Assembly (NCBI GenBank): GCA_934667065.1
Contig: CAKULD010000011.1
Span: 1 to 54,261, forward strand
Length of the DNA: 54,261 bases
Origin: an uncultured Collinsella sp.
Lineage (GTDB): Bacteria; Actinomycetota; Coriobacteriia; Coriobacteriales; Coriobacteriaceae
Direction: 5' to 3'
Shown: positions 26,101 through 35,073 of the stretch, piece after piece
Layout: each line of letters opens with the position of its first letter
Position numbering within the stretch: position 1 is the stretch's first letter
Notes under the pieces: generated by a model
The model's input: the letters and a program-made list of their open reading frames with translations, nothing else
The model's database searches: none
Told to the model about the DNA's origin: nothing
Position numbers and translations under genes: made by a program

Positions 26101-26591
26101 GGCATCTCTGGAAAACCGATGTCTCGACCACGGAATCAGCCACACTTGAGGCACATGAGCTCGATCTTCCCGTCAATACCGTCGTAACGGGCATTCGAAT
26201 TGAATACGGTGCCGTAGCCGCCGACTTTACGACTCGAAGCGATGCGAATTCTTGGACCCGCGATGATCTCAAAGATGAGCACGACGACCTTGACGATGCC
26301 AAAGCAATCCTTGGTACAGACGCTCGGGGCGCAGTCGTGCACATGCAGGCAACGTCGGCTTATACGCCCCAAACTGCACTCACCAACAGTGCCCGTGTCG
26401 ACCTCTGTCGCAACGGCGGCGGCAAACTTGAGTCACATGACGAAGATCACGTCGTTCAACAATGTGCCCTGCCGCAAGACCTGCCGGCAACGGGATCTAT
26501 TCCCATCGCCGCTTGCCTAACCGCCCTCTTGACTTCCGGCGCCGCAGCCATCTTGTTTGCCCACCTGGAATCGGCATCGAGGAGGCGCTAA
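23163..26591 (+). CDS. Sortase-anchored thioester/SpaA-repeat surface adhesin (1142 aa)
   Basis: This is a cell-wall-anchored surface protein. It has a Sec signal peptide (about 1-37, ending PVPALA), then a thioester-domain-like region with C70 in AYCMNQERPGP and Q128 in ATQLAVWML, residues that could form an internal Cys-Gln thioester for covalent attachment to host surfaces. About six SpaA/Cna-B repeats follow, recognised by E-containing ends such as YYLVETKAPAGY, FTVYESKAPEGY and YEVVETRAPEGY, likely stabilised by isopeptide bonds. A beta-rich C-terminal domain precedes the sorting signal LPATG at about 1107-1111, hydrophobic helix and SRRR tail. Start ATG after AAGGAGCAGCC. No intact sortase gene is in the window; the class B remnant at 4.3 kb is not an obvious partner. 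Confidence 0.92.
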   Translation: MSNAPTHSVHSAIATGPLLLLLFLLISCLAPVPALAIDGYDQLGFRTISDDCGPFLIGKYEAQDASIAYCMNQERPGPTKPGGPWLNFDQGWVWLDDEFAAIVCHGYPSATSFGGYNLSPDRARAATQLAVWMLNGTTHVDGTYSYTTAQGKTKSGHFTADNEVVAAARWLHDNAKSGGIKAAPHRARRYLGPISGGSKRQDMLYVLPSVSVSFQKQSANTVITSGNDTYQFDGATFDIFESMSDARVGTLKMDGNGRAQATLLPNTAYYLVETKAPAGYVPRRNRIPFTTEGSGGHVTIDEQPGTITLRIVKLDAATGTGSQAGASLAGAEFTCVSQSTPGWTQTLTTDETGRAALADVPLGTFTVYESKAPEGYLLPSDSWTYTVGADQLGDSGVVELESRISDIPIAFDLEISKFKDHGNSDQSGLEQPAEGVVFEVISNSSQQVVGTLTTNIYGFASTKDQPGAWFGAGKRPDGVHGAIPYDRAGYTVREVPESVPEGFKRAGEWAVSAEQIADGAELQYIVDNHALSTHLQIVKRDAQTGAAVPLAGFSFQLLDSNHEPISQTCWYPSHNILNTFTTDTTGTVTLPQSLNPGTYYVREVSSKKPYLVGEDLTITIPADRYLTPVAIASYFDDAATGSIEIVKSDATDGHNLMGAVFDIQAAGDIVRPDGSIVALAGETVATVTTDEQGSARASHLSLGCGTACYEVVETRAPEGYLLDQNPHTVELSYADQTTPVIEAHLGVSDDFTKIDVSKVDLTGKQEVEGARLALYRQDETEVDAWTSSDKPHRIEHLAPGTYTLREMMSPRTYDLAEEITFEVKATGEVQSFAMKDAPIEIKGQIDKRQEIAQPVGDDLLANGDGKNRAATQADAEGFFSYTVDARNVSTTWVDEFTITDDLECAKDGTARFVSIETPIATGDLNGLCNVWYRTTPLGSSSIDEQANATLDDGHENPWLESEEVKERLGEDRRLVDYEGWHLWKTDVSTTESATLEAHELDLPVNTVVTGIRIEYGAVAADFTTRSDANSWTRDDLKDEHDDLDDAKAILGTDARGAVVHMQATSAYTPQTALTNSARVDLCRNGGGKLESHDEDHVVQQCALPQDLPATGSIPIAACLTALLTSGAAAILFAHLESASRRR

Positions 26592-26597
26592 TACATA

Positions 26598-26635
26598 AAA
26601 AGCGGGCGAACCAGTCTCCCGGTTCGCCCGCTTTT
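26598..26635. terminator. Bidirectional terminator between the adhesin and the convergent gene
   Basis: Perfect 15-bp arms, 26598-26612 and 26621-26635, with A and T tracts on either side, can serve both the plus-strand adhesin and the minus-strand gene at 26656. Confidence 0.9.
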
Positions 26636-26655
26636 AGCCATGTAAAGTGCCGCGG

Positions 26656-26874
26656 CTATTCTGCAGATGAAGATTCGCCGTCGACGAGCGCTTGCTCGGA
26701 CTCAGGGATTCCATCGGCACCCGTACTTTGCTCCTGCTCCACCTCTTCGCTGATTGCGGACGCGGAGGTCGATCCCTTTACGCCCACGATGTAGGCAGCC
26801 CCAAATCCCAAAGCGACGGCAATAAGGGTCAGAATCAAGTAAACAGGCCAATGACGTTTAATGAACGAAAACAC
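26656..26874 (-). CDS. Small single-TM membrane protein (72 aa)
   Basis: GTG start at 26874 with AAGGAG five to six bases upstream, 21 bases after the stop of the M28-like gene. A short basic N terminus (FIKRHW) and one TM helix (about 10-31) lead into an acidic Ser/Glu tail, suggesting a cytoplasmic N terminus and external tail. No family recognised. Co-transcription with the M28-like membrane protein suggests a shared role, which is inference. Confidence 0.75.
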   Translation of the reverse strand: MFSFIKRHWPVYLILTLIAVALGFGAAYIVGVKGSTSASAISEEVEQEQSTGADGIPESEQALVDGESSSAE

Positions 26875-26895
26875 GTTGACTCCTTAGAGCTCCGC

Positions 26896-29800
26896 CTACG
26901 AACGGCGGATAACCTCGGTCACGACCTCGGATACCGTGGCGATGTTCGTCGGGTTAACGTTGTGGGGCAGGTCGTCCTCGGTACGAGCACAAGCCAGGCG
27001 CGTGCCGTCCACACCGGCGATGGTGAGGGCGCGGCGGCTCGCCTCGAGAGCGGCATAGGCATCGGTCTTGGCATAGGGCATCTCGAGCGCACCACAATCG
27101 ACATGGAACGATTTGCAGACCTTGCTGACCAGATTCATGATGCGGCGGTCGCCCTTAAGCAGCTGCTGCTCGCCCTCGACTGTCACCACCGAAAGCCTAC
27201 CGGCGCCGACGGATTCAAGGTTGATGAAGAATACGCCGCGGAGCTTATCGCGATGCGAGGCCAAGAACGCCTTCATGCCGGCGCCATCACAATCCGAGGC
27301 GCCCGTCGCCACAAACCAGATATCGTGACCGAGCAGTTCGTCATCGCCCATGGAGGCGACAGCCGAGAGCATGTCTTCGTCAGATGCGCCATCGGAAGAC
27401 GTGGCGCCGCCCTTCCAGCCGTCGTTATCGTCCTCGAAGTTATCCCACGAGCCGATACCGCGGCCGGACTTCTTGGCATCGTAATCGTCTTCGACACCCA
27501 GCCAGTCGCTCATGCTGTCCTGATCGTTTTTCTTTTTACGACCGAACAGACCGCCCAGACCGCGCTTGCGGGGCTTGGGCGCAGCCGAAGCGGGAGCCGA
27601 GATAGTCTCGAGCGGCTGCGCGCCCGACGCGACGGGCATAGAAGGCGCAACGGGCGCCGATGTGGGCTCGGGACCCTGCGCCGTCGCGAAGGGGTCATCG
27701 ACCTGAGCCGAGGGGTCGGGAAGGTCGAACAGCGACGTGCGAGACGCAACGTTAGCCTGCTTCATCGACGGCAGCGACGGATCGGGGACCGAGGCCAGCG
27801 GCGACGAGGAGGGTGCAGGCGCCGGAACCGACGCAGGATCGGGAATATTCATCTGCGGGCGCGGCGTGGCCTGAGACGAAATCTGCGCCATGAGGGAGTC
27901 GACCGTTTCATCCTGAGTGGGGGCGACGTTGGCAACCGTGGAGCCAGAACCACCCGGAGTCGGCATAGTGAAAATCTGCGTGGAGTAAGGTCTCGACTCG
28001 TCCGTCTTGGGCACCTCGGAAACTTCGGAGACCACAGCCTCCTCCTGCTCGACCTCGGCCGAATCGTCCTGCTCGACCGCCACGTGCTGCTCTTCGTCAG
28101 CGCCGACCTCGACGGTCTCGTCTTCGGCGACATCCGGGGTTTCAGCCACATCGGCGGTCTCGGTATCGTTTGTCACAGCGGCCTGATCATCGGAAGCCTC
28201 AAGGGGCTCAGCAATCGCGGTGCCCTGCTTTTCAAACGTTATCGTGGCATCGAACTGCGCGGCATCGAACGACATGGTGCTGTCGACGGGTTGCTGGGGC
28301 TCGAAAGACGTCGTAGCTTCGGCGGCATCGACGGCCGCGGGCTGCACGGCCTCGTTCCGTTCGAACTCCTGCGCCGCGAGCTCACGCTCCGCCTCGGCTG
28401 CCTGCTGCTGAGCGATAGCTTCCTGCTCGGCAGCCTCGCGTGCGATAGCGCGCTTTTCCTCAAAGTCGTCGATGAATTTCTTGCCCTTTGCAAAGGCACC
28501 CTTAAAGAAGCTGGATGCGCTGGCGCCAATCGAAGAGAAGGCAGATGCAATATCGGCATGGGGCGTCGCTGCGGGAATCTCGGCCGAGAAATCGGTATCG
28601 CTCTCGTAAGACACGCGTCGCGGCTGCTCGGCATAATCATCGTCAGACTCGTCCGCGACGTCCTGCGTCGGCGCGGCGGGTGCCAGAATGTCCAGTCCCG
28701 CTGCAGGATCGATTGCAGGCATAGCCTCGGGCTCCGCAACGGCAGGAGAAGCCGCAGCGGGCACGTCGTCCACAACGGCGGCGGGTGCAGGTGCATCCGC
28801 GACGGGGGCAGGCTCGGGCTCGAACGTCGGCTCCTCGCCCTCCTCGTAATCGAGCGTACAGGACTCGGGAAGCATCCCGAGTGCACGGATGGCATCCGAA
28901 CCAAAGCGGATGTTGCCGGCGGCATTGCGATAGAGCTTAGGCTCAGGCTCGCTGGGCTCGACCACAACAGGCTCTTCCGCCGGTTCGACAGCGGGGGCCT
29001 CGGCAGCGGGCTCTTCGACTTGGGCAGCTTGGTCCTGCGCCTCGGGCACGATGGCGCCAATCAGCGTCTCGTCGGCAGGCGCACCCTCAAAGCCATCGAT
29101 CTGCTCATCGAAAGCCTCGCCCTGTTCGGACTCGAACTGAGCATCGGGAGCAATCGGCTGGCCGAACTCGTCTTCCTCGTAGGTAGGCTCTTCGTACTCG
29201 ATGGTGTTGCCATAGTCGTTTTGCTGCTGGGCCGCGGCATATTCCGCCGCCGCACGTGCCATCTCCTCGGCGCGACGTTTTTGCTCACCAAAATAGGTGT
29301 CGAACGGAACGTCGTCGGGGAACTCATTCTCGCCCTGGAAGGGGGCGACGTTGTCCATAACGCCAAGCAAGGCGGCGACAGAAGATTTGTTGCACACCGC
29401 GCCGGACGTATAGGGAAGGATGTGGCGGTTGGAGATGATGTTTGCCGCGTTGGCGAGCGCAACGAGAGAGGCGAGAATCGCGACGATCCACAGCAGAACC
29501 TTGAGCGCGCCGGGGAGCGGCAGGATACGCAGGACGGCGACGGCAGCGGGGGCAACCGTGGCGATAGGCAGCAACTTGGCAATGAGCGCGCGATACGAAG
29601 CATAGGGCTCGCGGGCGAGCAGCTCGGCGCGAGGGGAGTCGTAATGCGCGACAACGACCACCGGGCGGTTGCGCGGGGACGCGAGCGGGCCCGAAGCCTT
29701 GTGATAGGCGATGACATTTTGGCTCACGCCCGTCTTTCCCAGGCCCGAGATCACGGGATGCCCGGTACGCTCGAGCACATAGAGCACGGCACCGATGATG

Positions 29801-30057
29801 GCCAGCAGGGTGCCGACCAAGCCAATGCCGCCACCGATACCCATAAGCAGGGCGCCGGCAAACGCAAGGATGCCGGTGATAGCAAATGCCAGCCTGCTCG
29901 GCGCGGGAGCATTAAACTCCTGCACCTCGGGATCAAAGCCGTGGTTGCGGAAAATCTGAGCGATATCCTCGGCAGCCAAGCGCTCTTCTTCGCTGCATGC
30001 CGGCGTGATGCCGGTGTTCTGCAGCAGGTGGTTGATATAGTTCTGGGTGTTCGCCAT
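26896..30057 (-). CDS. M28-peptidase-like membrane protein with a large disordered insert (1053 aa)
   Basis: I place the start at the ATG at 30057, five bases after GGAG. The fold begins like an M28 aminopeptidase (helical TACSEEE region, EVQEFNAP), has two paired hydrophobic stretches (about 56-96 and 158-207), and a VVVVAHYDSPRAE motif with H138 and D140 in the position of the first metal ligands. The next motif, normally GAxDNxSG, reads GAVCNKSS with Cys at 222. Residues about 240-905 are acidic, Ala/Pro/Glu-rich and disordered. The fold resumes at 910 (DIWFVATGASDCDGAG, FFINLESVGAG, TDAYAALE), where the usual Glu-Glu pair reads Ser-Asp. Catalysis is doubtful; a scaffold or altered metal site is possible. 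Confidence 0.75.
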   Translation of the reverse strand: MANTQNYINHLLQNTGITPACSEEERLAAEDIAQIFRNHGFDPEVQEFNAPAPSRLAFAITGILAFAGALLMGIGGGIGLVGTLLAIIGAVLYVLERTGHPVISGLGKTGVSQNVIAYHKASGPLASPRNRPVVVVAHYDSPRAELLAREPYASYRALIAKLLPIATVAPAAVAVLRILPLPGALKVLLWIVAILASLVALANAANIISNRHILPYTSGAVCNKSSVAALLGVMDNVAPFQGENEFPDDVPFDTYFGEQKRRAEEMARAAAEYAAAQQQNDYGNTIEYEEPTYEEDEFGQPIAPDAQFESEQGEAFDEQIDGFEGAPADETLIGAIVPEAQDQAAQVEEPAAEAPAVEPAEEPVVVEPSEPEPKLYRNAAGNIRFGSDAIRALGMLPESCTLDYEEGEEPTFEPEPAPVADAPAPAAVVDDVPAAASPAVAEPEAMPAIDPAAGLDILAPAAPTQDVADESDDDYAEQPRRVSYESDTDFSAEIPAATPHADIASAFSSIGASASSFFKGAFAKGKKFIDDFEEKRAIAREAAEQEAIAQQQAAEAERELAAQEFERNEAVQPAAVDAAEATTSFEPQQPVDSTMSFDAAQFDATITFEKQGTAIAEPLEASDDQAAVTNDTETADVAETPDVAEDETVEVGADEEQHVAVEQDDSAEVEQEEAVVSEVSEVPKTDESRPYSTQIFTMPTPGGSGSTVANVAPTQDETVDSLMAQISSQATPRPQMNIPDPASVPAPAPSSSPLASVPDPSLPSMKQANVASRTSLFDLPDPSAQVDDPFATAQGPEPTSAPVAPSMPVASGAQPLETISAPASAAPKPRKRGLGGLFGRKKKNDQDSMSDWLGVEDDYDAKKSGRGIGSWDNFEDDNDGWKGGATSSDGASDEDMLSAVASMGDDELLGHDIWFVATGASDCDGAGMKAFLASHRDKLRGVFFINLESVGAGRLSVVTVEGEQQLLKGDRRIMNLVSKVCKSFHVDCGALEMPYAKTDAYAALEASRRALTIAGVDGTRLACARTEDDLPHNVNPTNIATVSEVVTEVIRRS

Positions 30058-30255
30058 GTGCGCTCCACATCCATAATCCGACAAATAGGCCCAATGCATG
30101 CACATTAGAACCGTATATAGTCGAAAGTATACCCCGAGCGAGCGCAAACGGCGGAATTCGGGCCATCTTAACGCCCCGAGCGGACAAGGATATAGCCTAA
30201 TCTCCATATCGGACTAAAATCATGGCAGCAAACTACCTTCCCATGCGAGGACTCT

Positions 30256-31278
30256 ATGACGGCAAGCGACAAGACCGCTAGTAACAAAAAGGGAACGTCG
30301 GGGCCCAGTTTCGATAAAACGGCCCAGCGCATCCTCAATCTTTTCTTTGTACTCAACAGCTCTCCCGAGCCGTTGACGACCGAGCAAATCGTCTTGGATT
30401 CCGATTTGGGGTATGGCTCGGGCAACATCGACTCGGATAAGCGCAAATTTCGTCGCGATCGCGACAAACTGCTCGAGCGCGGCATCGTAATCAAAGAGGT
30501 TCGCCCCGCCGGCGCACAGGAGACCGAGGAAAGCTCGTGGACGATCGACCGCGAGCACACGTTTGCGGCAGGTGGCCTCATCACCGCAGACGATGCCGAC
30601 ATCTTGCTGGACGCCATCGACCAGACGCTTGCGACCGGCTCCTCTGCCTTTGCCGCGCCGCTTGCCGACATCCGGTCCAAGATTGCCTATCTCACCGGCA
30701 TATCGGCCGCAGACGAGACGCCGATTCATCGTTCCCCCACCGTCGATGCGGTTTGGAGCGCCTTTGCCGAGCGCTGCGCACTACGCTTTTTGTATCAGAA
30801 CGGTCGCGGCGAGCAGAAAGAGCGCACCGTCTGCGTCTACGGTATGTTCGAGCACGATGGCACGGCGTATTTCTGCGGCTTGGACAATGCCACCGACAAC
30901 ATCAGAACGTTCCGCTGCGACCGCATCGTCCGTGCTTGGCGTCCCTCAAGGGCATACACCATTCCCGCAGACTTCAATCTCAACGATTACCTGTTCTTCG
31001 AGTTCGATTTTGCCGACCGCCCGCCCGTTGCGGCAACGTTCTCGTTCGCGCATGAGGCGCAAGCCGATATGGTCAGCGGCCTCACGCGTGGACGAGGCAA
31101 TCTTGCACGCAGTAAAGAAGGATGGACCTGGACCGTTGACGTGCGCGACTTTGACGCGGCCGCCTCGTTCTGCATGGCCCATGCCATGGACGGCATGAGG
31201 CCCGTTGCCCCCGACGCACTCAAACTGGCGTGGAACCGCCTCATCGAAAGGACGGTGCATGAGCATGCCCGCGCGTAA
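30256..31278 (+). CDS. WYL-domain transcriptional regulator, PafB-like (340 aa)
   Basis: An N-terminal winged-helix domain (about 18-80; FDKTAQRILNLFFVLN, IDSDKRKFRRDRDKL) precedes a WYL ligand-sensing domain (about 160-240; ALRFLYQNGRGEQKERTV, FRCDRIVRA) and a C-terminal WCX-like extension. WYL regulators respond to nucleic acid or nucleotide signals; the PafB/PafC pair controls the DNA-damage response in actinobacteria. ATG at 30256 after CGAGGACT. The 3' end overlaps the second WYL gene by 20 bases, as in pafBC operons. It is divergent from the M28-like gene. Confidence 0.88.
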   Translation: MTASDKTASNKKGTSGPSFDKTAQRILNLFFVLNSSPEPLTTEQIVLDSDLGYGSGNIDSDKRKFRRDRDKLLERGIVIKEVRPAGAQETEESSWTIDREHTFAAGGLITADDADILLDAIDQTLATGSSAFAAPLADIRSKIAYLTGISAADETPIHRSPTVDAVWSAFAERCALRFLYQNGRGEQKERTVCVYGMFEHDGTAYFCGLDNATDNIRTFRCDRIVRAWRPSRAYTIPADFNLNDYLFFEFDFADRPPVAATFSFAHEAQADMVSGLTRGRGNLARSKEGWTWTVDVRDFDAAASFCMAHAMDGMRPVAPDALKLAWNRLIERTVHEHARA

Positions 31279-32182
31279 ACTCACCAGTGAGCAGAGACTC
31301 TCGCGTGCCATCGACATCATGGAAGCCCTCTACGCCGCCGGGAGCGCAGGGCTGACGAGAAATGAGATTTGCAGCCGCCTTGACATTTCCGGAACCTCGC
31401 TGGACGAGATCCTCGATATTGTCTCGACCCTCGCTGATCGCGAGTCGGGCGCCCGCATTATCTGCGAGCGTAACGGCGAACGCATATCCCTTACCGGCGA
31501 TGCGGGGCGCGTGCTGCCGCTACGCCTGAGTGCCGCCGAGGGCGCCGTACTCAATCACGAACTCGAATCGTTGGGAATTGAGCCTCGGACGGCAGCGCGA
31601 ATTCGACGGGCACTTCTCCCCGAAGAGCTCGGCTACAATCAGCGCGTCGTCGACACCGTCGTCCGCGGATCGCACTGGCAGCAGCTCAGCAGCGCCATTC
31701 AGGACGGCGTTCGCTGCTGTATCACCTATCGTTCGATGGACGATGCGCAGCCGCGCGAGCGTCTCATCGACCCCTTGCGCATCACGACACATGGCGACCA
31801 GACCTACCTGATTGCCTGGGATATCGAAGTTGACGGGCAACGTTCCTACCGCATGGACAAAATCGAGGATCTTTCCCTCACCGAGGATTCCGTCGAGCGC
31901 CACGCGCCTTCGGCCGCATCCCTCCACGACTCCCTCTCCCAAACGGAGCGGGGCGCAAAGCTCCTCATGCCGCTCGATATGGCAGAGCGTCTGGGCTGGG
32001 CCGGCATTATGTCGATCGAGCCTAATGGGGCAGGTGCGGCGACGGTAATCGTGCGCTACAGCTCCGAGCGCTGGCTGTTCAGTCAGGTAATAGCAGCGGG
32101 CGGAGCCATCCGCATTCTGGATGACCCCGCCCTGTCAAAGCGTCTATGCGATATGGCGAAGACCTTAGCCTGTCCGCTCTAG
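31259..32182 (+). CDS. WYL-domain regulator, PafC-like (307 aa)
   Basis: The ATG at 31259 follows AAGGA and lies inside the preceding gene; upstream in-frame starts would add no domain. The product has an HTH region (about 5-55; LSRAIDIMEALYAAG, TRNEICSRLDISGTSLDEIL) and a WYL domain (about 140-210; CCITYRSMDDAQPRERLIDPL, YLIAWDIEVDGQRSYRMDKI). It probably forms a heteromer with the PafB-like protein. Its stop codon overlaps the convergent DinG-family gene by 4 bases, so the two transcripts are antisense at their ends. Confidence 0.87.
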   Translation: MSMPARKLTSEQRLSRAIDIMEALYAAGSAGLTRNEICSRLDISGTSLDEILDIVSTLADRESGARIICERNGERISLTGDAGRVLPLRLSAAEGAVLNHELESLGIEPRTAARIRRALLPEELGYNQRVVDTVVRGSHWQQLSSAIQDGVRCCITYRSMDDAQPRERLIDPLRITTHGDQTYLIAWDIEVDGQRSYRMDKIEDLSLTEDSVERHAPSAASLHDSLSQTERGAKLLMPLDMAERLGWAGIMSIEPNGAGAATVIVRYSSERWLFSQVIAAGGAIRILDDPALSKRLCDMAKTLACPL

Positions 32183-35073
32183 CGGCGCCGTTCGTGCGCC
32201 TGGCGCCACAACTGCAGATAGTGACCGATCTGCGCCGATTCAATGCGCTGATAGGAACTCGTGGGCAGCGAAGTTAAAAACTTCTTGCCATAGCCCTTCG
32301 TCACCAGGCGCGGGTCGGCCAAGATGAGCACGCCGCAATCGGTCGAAGAGCGAATGAGGCGACCGGCGGCTTGTTTGACCTCGAGCACGGCCTCGGGCAG
32401 CGAATAGCGCGCCCAAGCGCGGTCTTCGCGCAAATTACGCTCGCACGAGAGCGGGTCCGTGGGACTCGAGAACGGCAGCTTGGGAATGATGACGCAGCGC
32501 AGCGTCTCGCCGCTGGCATCAAACCCCTCCCAAAAGGCCTTGAGCGCAAAGAGCGACGAGGTCGGCTCGTTGATAAAACGCTCCCGCAGACGGCGCGGAG
32601 ACGAATTTCGCTGCTGGCAGTTAAGCTCCAGGCCTGCACGGGCCAGCTTGGGCTCCACACGGGCGAACAGATCCTCCATGTCACGTCTGTTGGTGAACAG
32701 CGTGAGAACCGATCCGCCCATGGCAAGATGGGCATCGACCAGTACGCGCTCGAGTGCCGACAGATAGCCCTCGCGATCGCGCGGATCGGGAATATCCCCG
32801 GCAACGACTACGGCCATATTCGAGTCGAAGTCATAGCTCGAATCCAAGTGCAGCGACGATGACGTCGAAGCACCGATACGGTCGAGACCGACGGCGTGGT
32901 TAAAGTGCTCAAAGCTCTTAGACACCGTCATGGTCGCTGAGGCAAAGATGGCCGTGTGAACCTCGGGCAACCACTCAGTCGCCAGGGCCTCGCCGATATC
33001 GATGCGCTCGGCGGTCATCGACTCGCCGCCAGCACGCAGCCTGCGGTTGACCTGCAGCGAGTACACGTAGTGCTCGTCGGTACCATCGATGATGAGCTTG
33101 AGGTTCTCCGTTAGTTCGTGTAGACGATGCGAGATATCACTCAGGTCGACAACGGTCTCGGGCTTATCGCCGGCAACGGCCTGCACCAGTGCATCGACAC
33201 TCTTGTCCGCTTGCTCCAGCGCGTCGATGGCGACGTATGCCGACTGCATAAAATCATGCCAGTCGTCCGATTCACGCAGCTCGGGACCAATCCACAGGTT
33301 TGCGTTATCGTAGCCGCCACGGGCGCGCCGACCCAGCTCGCGAACGCCATCGAACACATCGGCAATCGCCATGCTCGCGCGGGCGACGGTGGATGTCGCC
33401 TTGGCGGTCAGTCCCAAGTAGAGCGTAGAGCCCTCCGAGGTTGCTAAATCACGGGAAACCTGGCTCAGCGCACCGGCGCTCGAACCGCCCAGGCGTTCAA
33501 ACAGAACGCGCGACTCATCTGCCGAGACCACACGCGCCCACTGGCGGCGGGCCTCGCGCTCGATGGAATGGGCCTCATCGACTACCCAATGGCGTATCGG
33601 GGGCAAAATCCTGCCCTCGGCAGCGACATTGCGGAACAACAGCGAGTGGTTGGTGACCACCACGTCGGCATGTGCCGCGCGGCGACGAGCACCGTGAACC
33701 AGGCACTTATCGGGGAAAAACGGGCACAGGCGACGGGCACACTCGCGCGAGGCCGTCGTAAAGTCGGGACGGTTGACGCTGCGCCAGCGAATGCCAAGCG
33801 AATCGAGGTCGCCGTCTGCCGACTGGCACACGTACGCCATAATGACCGCAACCGCGGTGAGCGTGTCAGCCGGATCGCGCTTGGTGGTGATCTCGACCTG
33901 ACCGCGACTCATGCGTTCGAGTTTACGCAGACACGGATAGTGGTCATAGCCCTTCAGCGCGCAAAACGACAGACCGTCGGGCAGTTGCTCGGCAAGTTTT
34001 GGCAGCTCATGGTACATAAGCTGATCGGCAAGGTTATTCGATTTGGTCGCGATGCCAACGGTAATGTTGTTACGGCGCGCAGCCTCGGCAAAAGGCACCA
34101 GATAGGCCATCGACTTGCCGACGCCCGTACCCGCCTCGATTACGCGGTGCGTGCCCGTAACGAGGGCATCGCGTACCTCGAGCGCCATCGCGACCTGCTC
34201 ATCACGCGGCTCGTACGTGGGATACATGCGATTGACCAGGCCGCCCGGGGCATAATCCGCCTCGATTTCTTCGCGGCTCGGCATCTTGAGCACTGGCAAT
34301 TCATCGGCATCCACGCGATCCTCAGCGCGGTCGGCCTTGAGAACGTCGGCGCGGGCGGCGCTGAGCGAGAAGATGGAGCCCGGGTTCTGACCCGCCAAAA
34401 ACGAGAAGATGGGACGATAGGACCAGGGCACGTCGGGGTGCATGTCGGCCAAGCGAGCCATAAGACCCTGAGGTAGGTCGGTAAGCGCCACGAGTAGCAC
34501 GCGCCACACCCCACACAGGGCGTCGACATCGGCGTTGGCGCGGTGCGACACCGAGTCGCAGCCGAACAGATCGGCCATAAAGGACAGCTTGTGAGATGCC
34601 AGGCGCGGAAGCGCAATGCGCGACAGCGCCAATGAATCGATCCAAATATCGCTAACGTTGACACCGCCCTTGACCGACTCGATAAACGAACGGTCGAAGG
34701 TGGCGTTATGCGCGATGACCGGGCAGCCGCCGACAAAATCAGCGAGAGCAGCCACGGCGTCAACGGCCGACGGGGCATCAGCCACATCGACGTTCGTAAT
34801 GCTCGTGAGCTCGGTAATCTCGGCAGGAATCAACTGCTTGGGATGCACAAAGGTGTCAAAGCGGTCAACGACCTCGCGGCCCGAAAGGCGGGCCGCGGAA
34901 ATCTCAATCAGCTCATTGTCTTGCACCGAAAGACCCGTGGTCTCGGTATCGAGGACGATGACATCCTCCTCGATAAGCCCGAACGACTGCGTCTTGGCAC
35001 GCTCGGCGAGCGTGGCGTAGGAATCGATGACAAACTGCGGTGTTCCAGGGGATACGGCGTCCTTGATTAGCAT
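32179..35073 (-). CDS. dinG: DinG-family helicase with N-terminal DEDDh exonuclease (964 aa)
   Basis: The N terminus is a PolC/DnaQ-type 3'-5' exonuclease with D42 and E44 in VLDTETTGL, D127 in AHNATFDRSF and H178/D182 in HRANADVDA. The helicase follows: Walker A AGTGVGKS at 314-321, a VVDEAHSIE box, and the C-terminal motifs VLTLFTNRRDM, FWEGFD and QAAGRLIRS. Cys residues at YPCL, YVCQ and RECARRLCPFFPDKC could bind an iron-sulphur cluster as in DinG/XPD. It acts in repair of replication or damage intermediates. The ATG overlaps the ddl stop by 7 bases, so it is in the ddl operon. Confidence 0.93.
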   Translation of the reverse strand: MLIKDAVSPGTPQFVIDSYATLAERAKTQSFGLIEEDVIVLDTETTGLSVQDNELIEISAARLSGREVVDRFDTFVHPKQLIPAEITELTSITNVDVADAPSAVDAVAALADFVGGCPVIAHNATFDRSFIESVKGGVNVSDIWIDSLALSRIALPRLASHKLSFMADLFGCDSVSHRANADVDALCGVWRVLLVALTDLPQGLMARLADMHPDVPWSYRPIFSFLAGQNPGSIFSLSAARADVLKADRAEDRVDADELPVLKMPSREEIEADYAPGGLVNRMYPTYEPRDEQVAMALEVRDALVTGTHRVIEAGTGVGKSMAYLVPFAEAARRNNITVGIATKSNNLADQLMYHELPKLAEQLPDGLSFCALKGYDHYPCLRKLERMSRGQVEITTKRDPADTLTAVAVIMAYVCQSADGDLDSLGIRWRSVNRPDFTTASRECARRLCPFFPDKCLVHGARRRAAHADVVVTNHSLLFRNVAAEGRILPPIRHWVVDEAHSIEREARRQWARVVSADESRVLFERLGGSSAGALSQVSRDLATSEGSTLYLGLTAKATSTVARASMAIADVFDGVRELGRRARGGYDNANLWIGPELRESDDWHDFMQSAYVAIDALEQADKSVDALVQAVAGDKPETVVDLSDISHRLHELTENLKLIIDGTDEHYVYSLQVNRRLRAGGESMTAERIDIGEALATEWLPEVHTAIFASATMTVSKSFEHFNHAVGLDRIGASTSSSLHLDSSYDFDSNMAVVVAGDIPDPRDREGYLSALERVLVDAHLAMGGSVLTLFTNRRDMEDLFARVEPKLARAGLELNCQQRNSSPRRLRERFINEPTSSLFALKAFWEGFDASGETLRCVIIPKLPFSSPTDPLSCERNLREDRAWARYSLPEAVLEVKQAAGRLIRSSTDCGVLILADPRLVTKGYGKKFLTSLPTSSYQRIESAQIGHYLQLWRQAHERRR

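Noticed and set aside
26692..30108. 1138-codon plus-strand open frame
   Set aside because: It is antisense to the M28-like gene; the low-complexity GC-rich insert suppresses stops on the other strand. The product has no domain and no ribosome-binding site.
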